Assembly: GCF_009707325.1 (NCBI RefSeq)
Contig: NZ_CP046103.1
Coordinates: forward strand, 1,847,810 to 1,911,809
Direction: 5' to 3'
Source: Pseudomonas sp. IB20
GTDB taxonomy: Bacteria; Pseudomonadota; Gammaproteobacteria; Pseudomonadales; Pseudomonadaceae
Length of the DNA: 64,000 bases
Position 1 is the first letter of the stretch, and each line of letters starts with the position of its first letter. The notes beneath the pieces were generated by a model that worked only from the letters and a program-made list of their open reading frames with translations, searched no databases and was not told the DNA's origin. Below are positions 61,294 to 64,000 of this stretch, piece by piece. Made by a program: the position numbers and the translations under genes.

Positions 61294-61857
61294 TTAAGCG
61301 ATTTTTAGCAGAGAGGGAGAGTGCGCGGCAAACAAAGGCGCTGCGCGTTCTGCGGCAAGGCGTATACGGCCCTTCAGGGGCTCACTGGTTATTTGGTAGT
61401 CGGTGAAGTCGGCTTCGGTGGCGTACTCGCCGATTGGCAAGGTCAGTGCCTGAAAGAAGCTGAACAGCGGCCGCAATTGGTGATCGAGGACCAACGCGTG
61501 GCGTTCGCTGCCGCCGGTTGCGGCGAGCAGTACTGGCGTGTTGATCAGCGAATTAAGACCGACCAGATCGAACAGGTGCTTGAGCAGGCCCGGGTAGGAG
61601 CCGCGATACACCGGTGCGGCGACGATCAGCAGGTCGGCCTGTTCGATGGCCAACAGTTGCGATTCGACCTGCGCCGGCAGCTCATCACGCGACAGGGCAC
61701 CGCCCAAGGGCCGGGCAATGTCGCCCAGTTCGATCAATGTGGTCTCGATCGGCAGCAGGGTGGCCAGTTCGGCCAGCACGGCTTGGGTCAGCACCAGGGT
61801 ACGCGACGGGCGCCAGGTTCCGCCGGACAGGGCAACGACATTCAGGGGACGGGTCAT
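61294..61857 (-). CDS. msuE: NAD(P)H-dependent FMN reductase MsuE, 187 aa
   Basis: A flavodoxin-like flavin reductase that supplies FMNH2 to MsuD and MsuC. It has VVALSGGTWRPSRTLVL at the start (phosphate-binding loop), APVYRGSYPGLLKHLFDL and LLAATGGSERHALVLDHQLRPLFSFF, as in SsuE/MsuE. ATG at 61857 has AAGGA nine bases upstream. First gene of msuEDC-sfnR. Confidence 0.93.
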   Translation of the reverse strand: MTRPLNVVALSGGTWRPSRTLVLTQAVLAELATLLPIETTLIELGDIARPLGGALSRDELPAQVESQLLAIEQADLLIVAAPVYRGSYPGLLKHLFDLVGLNSLINTPVLLAATGGSERHALVLDHQLRPLFSFFQALTLPIGEYATEADFTDYQITSEPLKGRIRLAAERAAPLFAAHSPSLLKIA

Positions 61858-61908
61858 GAACAGTTCCTTTTTCAACAGGGCTACGTAGCGGGTGCAGTGC
61901 AAGGTGTT

Positions 61909-61925
61909 GAGCAAGAGCTGTACCA
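61909..61925 (-). promoter_or_regulatory. sigma-54 promoter of msuE
   Basis: On the minus strand TTGGTACAGCTCTTGCT has GG and GC exactly ten bases apart, matching the -24/-12 consensus TTGGCAC-N5-TTGCT with one change. It lies about 55 bp before the msuE start. Confidence 0.78.
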
Positions 61926-62008
61926 ACGGCTAAAAGCCTTGATTGGCGTGGGCTGCAGGTTCCCTGCTGAAAAGTGAAGCTGTTGGCTGCTTGGTGTTTT
62001 GTTGAATG

Positions 62009-62027
62009 ACTGTTGCCTGGGCAACAG
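62009..62027. promoter_or_regulatory. palindromic upstream activator site, candidate SfnR site
   Basis: ACTGTTGCC (62009-62017) and GGCAACAGT (62019-62027) are perfect arms about 100 bp upstream of the sigma-54 promoter, the usual place of an enhancer. The rest of the 400-bp gap 61858-62257 holds a small dyad TTACGG/CCGTAA (62075-62091) and no further clear feature. Confidence 0.65.
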
Positions 62028-62257
62028 TTGCGTGGCGAACAGTGTTGATTCGGCGTGAGGCCATTTATAGAGGGTTACGGTTATTCCGTAAATGAACGTA
62101 TTTCCATATTTATAGATCTTAAATGAATATCAAGGGTTCGCTATCGCAGGTGTCTGAACGGTTGATAGCGACTATCACGGGCGATGATTTTTAACTGTGA
62201 AAGGGCGGGAGTAGCCTGTGTTCATTGACTCGAAACCTCCTTCGCAGGGCCTTCACC

Positions 62258-62527
62258 ATGAACCACTTTCTGGCTGTTTCCTTAATAGTTGTCAGCGCCG
62301 TCCTCGCCGGTTGTGCGACTCATCCGTCACCTGAGTCGCGCCCCTACACCGCAGAAGAAACCAAGCAGCTTGCCTTGGAGGCGCTGAGCCGTCGCGGGCT
62401 GTCATTTGATGAATACCAACAGCAGCGTGCCGCACTGACGGGCCAGCCACACAAGCCCTTCGGCTTTGATCACCATGGCGAAATGAACGCCGAACGCAGT
62501 GTGGCCCTGCAGGGTCGTCCCAGTTGA
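62258..62527 (+). CDS. small lipoprotein, 89 aa
   Basis: A signal peptide with lipobox VLAGC (about 14-18) is followed by a short hydrophilic domain (YTAEETKQLALEALSRRGLS, FDEYQQQRAALTGQ). ATG at 62258 is preferred to the upstream start because it begins the signal peptide. No named family is recognised; similar small lipoproteins are frequent in pseudomonads. A strong terminator follows 17 bp downstream, so it is monocistronic. Confidence 0.78.
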   Translation: MNHFLAVSLIVVSAVLAGCATHPSPESRPYTAEETKQLALEALSRRGLSFDEYQQQRAALTGQPHKPFGFDHHGEMNAERSVALQGRPS

Positions 62528-62543
62528 GCCCGCGCTCAGCGGC

Positions 62544-62583
62544 AAAAAGCCCGAGGATTCCCTTAAGGAACCTCGGGCTTTTT
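62544..62583 (+). terminator. Rho-independent terminator after the lipoprotein gene
   Basis: AAAAAGCCCGAGG (62544-62556) pairs with CCTCGGGCTTTTT (62571-62583). The A and T flanks make it bidirectional. Confidence 0.93.
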
Positions 62584-62760
62584 GTTTGCCATGGGGCTAC
62601 TTCAGCCTGTTAAGCTGAATTTCAGGAGCGTTCCTACGCACATTTAAATAAAGTGGTCCTTCTTTAATGGCATTCGATCGGTTAAACCTGACGACCTCTG
62701 TTCCGGTTGATGCCCCTGAGACGTTGCTCTCGGGAATACGCTCTGCGAGTCTTAAACGTC

Positions 62761-63921
62761 ATGAATAAACGTCCGTTGTATTTCGACTACGCTGCCACCA
62801 CGCCGGTGGATGAGCGGGTCATCCAAGTGATGGTCGAGTGTCTGGGCTTCAATGCCAATTTTGGTAATCCTGCATCCAGTTCCCATGCGTTCGGCCAAGC
62901 GGCCCGGCAAACGGTTGAACAGGCGCGGCGCCAGGTCGCCGAGTTGGTTGGGGCCAGCCCTGAGCAGATCGTCTGGACTTCCGGTGCGACTGAATCCAAC
63001 AACCTTGCGATCAAGGGCGTGGCCCAGGCGCGTGGAGTGGCGGGCGGGCACATCATTACCAGCCAGATCGAGCATAAAGCCACGCTGGATACCGCACGGC
63101 AGTTGCAGGAAGCCGGGGTGGCCGTGACCTACCTGGTGCCGGACGCCGATGGGTTGATCAGCGCCGAGGCTGTGAGTGAAGCCTTGCGTGAGGACACCTT
63201 TCTGGTGTCGTTGATGCTGGTGAATAACGAACTGGGCACCTTGAACGACATTCCTGGCATCGGCGCGCGGGTGCGTGAACACGGCGCGTTGTTGCATGTG
63301 GACGCGGCGCAAGGTGCCGGCAAAGTGGCTATCAACCTGGCTGAATGGCCGGTGGACTTGATGTCGTTTTCCGCGCACAAGCTGTATGGCCCCAAGGGTA
63401 TCGGCGCGCTGTATGTCGGCCCGCGGGCACAGCAGAAAGTCTTGGCGCAGATTCATGGCGGCGGCCACGAGGGCGGCTTGCGCTCCGGCACACTGGCGAC
63501 GCACCAGATTGCAGGCATGGGCACTGCGTTCGCTCTGGCAGCGGCGTCTTTCGCTGAAGAAAAGGCCGCGATCGTCGCCTTGCGTCAGCGTCTGCTCGAT
63601 CAGTTGGAATCGGTGGCGGGTGTGCGCCTCAATGGCAGCGCCACGCAGCGTATCCCGCATACTCTCAGCCTGACGTTCAGTGAAGGTGAATTCAATTCGG
63701 CCGCGCTGAGTGCAGGCATCGCTTTCTCGGCGACCTCGGCGTGCAACTCGGCGAGCAATGCGCCGTCCCACGTGCTTCTGGCCCTGGGCCATGACGCGCG
63801 CAGCGCGGGGCGTACCATTCGCTTGAGCCTGGGCCGATTTACCACCGAACAGGACATCGACCAAGCGGTGCAATTAATCAAGGCTGCCCTCGCCAGTGCA
63901 CCGGCGTTCTGGGCGGTCTGA
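62761..63921 (+). CDS. cysteine desulfurase, IscS/NifS-like class V aminotransferase, 386 aa
   Basis: A PLP enzyme that takes sulfur from cysteine. It begins MNKRPLYFDYAATTPVDERV; the PLP-Lys lies in LMSFSAHKLYGPKGIGALYV, and the catalytic Cys loop reads ATSACNSAS, compared with SSACTSAS in IscS. It is a group I enzyme, but no iscU, iscA or iscR is nearby, so it is likely an accessory desulfurase rather than the housekeeping IscS. The ribosome-binding site is weak; ATG at 62761 fits the family N-terminus. Confidence 0.9.
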   Translation: MNKRPLYFDYAATTPVDERVIQVMVECLGFNANFGNPASSSHAFGQAARQTVEQARRQVAELVGASPEQIVWTSGATESNNLAIKGVAQARGVAGGHIITSQIEHKATLDTARQLQEAGVAVTYLVPDADGLISAEAVSEALREDTFLVSLMLVNNELGTLNDIPGIGARVREHGALLHVDAAQGAGKVAINLAEWPVDLMSFSAHKLYGPKGIGALYVGPRAQQKVLAQIHGGGHEGGLRSGTLATHQIAGMGTAFALAAASFAEEKAAIVALRQRLLDQLESVAGVRLNGSATQRIPHTLSLTFSEGEFNSAALSAGIAFSATSACNSASNAPSHVLLALGHDARSAGRTIRLSLGRFTTEQDIDQAVQLIKAALASAPAFWAV

Positions 63922-63970
63922 TTTAACATTCGCAACCCATAACAATTATTAGTGGTTAGCAGGAGACACA

Positions 63971-64000
63971 ATGAGTACGCAGCCTTTGACCCATGGAACG
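63971..64000 (+). CDS. start of a further gene (partial, 10 codons)
   Basis: ATG at 63971 with AGGAG six bases upstream and the first residues MSTQPLTHGT, then the window ends. It lies 49 bp after the desulfurase on the same strand. From memory this N-terminus resembles an aminopeptidase P of P. fluorescens, but ten codons cannot support an assignment. Confidence 0.45.
   Translation, partial: MSTQPLTHGT

Noticed and set aside
62075..62091. TTACGG/CCGTAA dyad as an operator of the lipoprotein or msu genes
   Set aside because: Only 6-bp arms, a single copy and no link to a known regulator; not enough to call a site.
1..64000. Prophage, integrative element or CRISPR array
   Set aside because: No integrase, phage structural gene, Cas gene or spaced direct-repeat array was found; tRNA genes show no attachment-site duplication beyond the local cassette repeat.

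Overview
The window looks like a core-genome stretch of a fluorescent Pseudomonas, most likely of the P. fluorescens group. The evidence is GC-rich coding bias, many REP/REPIN repeats built on the TGTGGGAGC...GCTTGCC core typical of that group, an eight-gene locus matching the pyoverdine-iron release system fpvGHJK-fpvCDEF, and an msuEDC-sfnR sulfonate locus. No prophage, integrase, transposase gene or CRISPR array was seen.

Left part (1-18 kb): the end of a LysR regulator, a FadE-type acyl-CoA dehydrogenase with its own terminator, a transglutaminase-like protein, a glutathione transferase, a YadGH-type ABC exporter, a TetR/MFS divergent pair with a 43-bp palindrome, a TDT-family transporter, an LplT-PlsC fusion, and a guanidinium exporter (gdx) behind a guanidine-II riboswitch. 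These are followed by a BASS transporter, rdgC, a duplicated tRNA-Val/tRNA-Asp unit, and a DHA2 drug-type exporter with a divergent LysR gene.

Middle part (18-42 kb): the complete potassium operon kdpF-(27-aa ORF)-kdpABCDE, in which a REP sequence has become the C-terminal tail of KdpB. Next come a 38-aa membrane peptide gene, a catalase-like protein coupled to a di-haem cytochrome c, an FKBP lipoprotein isomerase, a YkvA-like protein behind two inverted DnaA boxes, an XRE regulator coupled to an unknown gene, an EAL-CBS-GGDEF protein, the protease Prc and a quinone oxidoreductase. A six-gene minus-strand module then encodes a binding protein, an alkaline-phosphatase-fold hydrolase, two permeases, an ATPase and a HAD phosphatase. 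A divergent GntR/UTRA regulator suggests uptake and cleavage of an organophosphorus compound. A 258-bp MITE-like element with 32-bp terminal inverted repeats sits between this module and its likely operator.

Right part (44-64 kb): the fpv operon, a second-type leuC/leuD pair, an MFS protein, a LysR regulator, and a dctA relic reduced to its two ends with a 147-bp tandem duplication. These are followed by a haloacetate dehalogenase with all expected active-site residues, soxR with a divergent monooxygenase gene, the msuEDC-sfnR sulfonate operon with a sigma-54 promoter and upstream palindrome, a small lipoprotein, a cysteine desulfurase and the first codons of another gene. The overall picture is of nutrient scavenging (K, Fe, S, P) and stress resistance in a soil or plant-associated bacterium.
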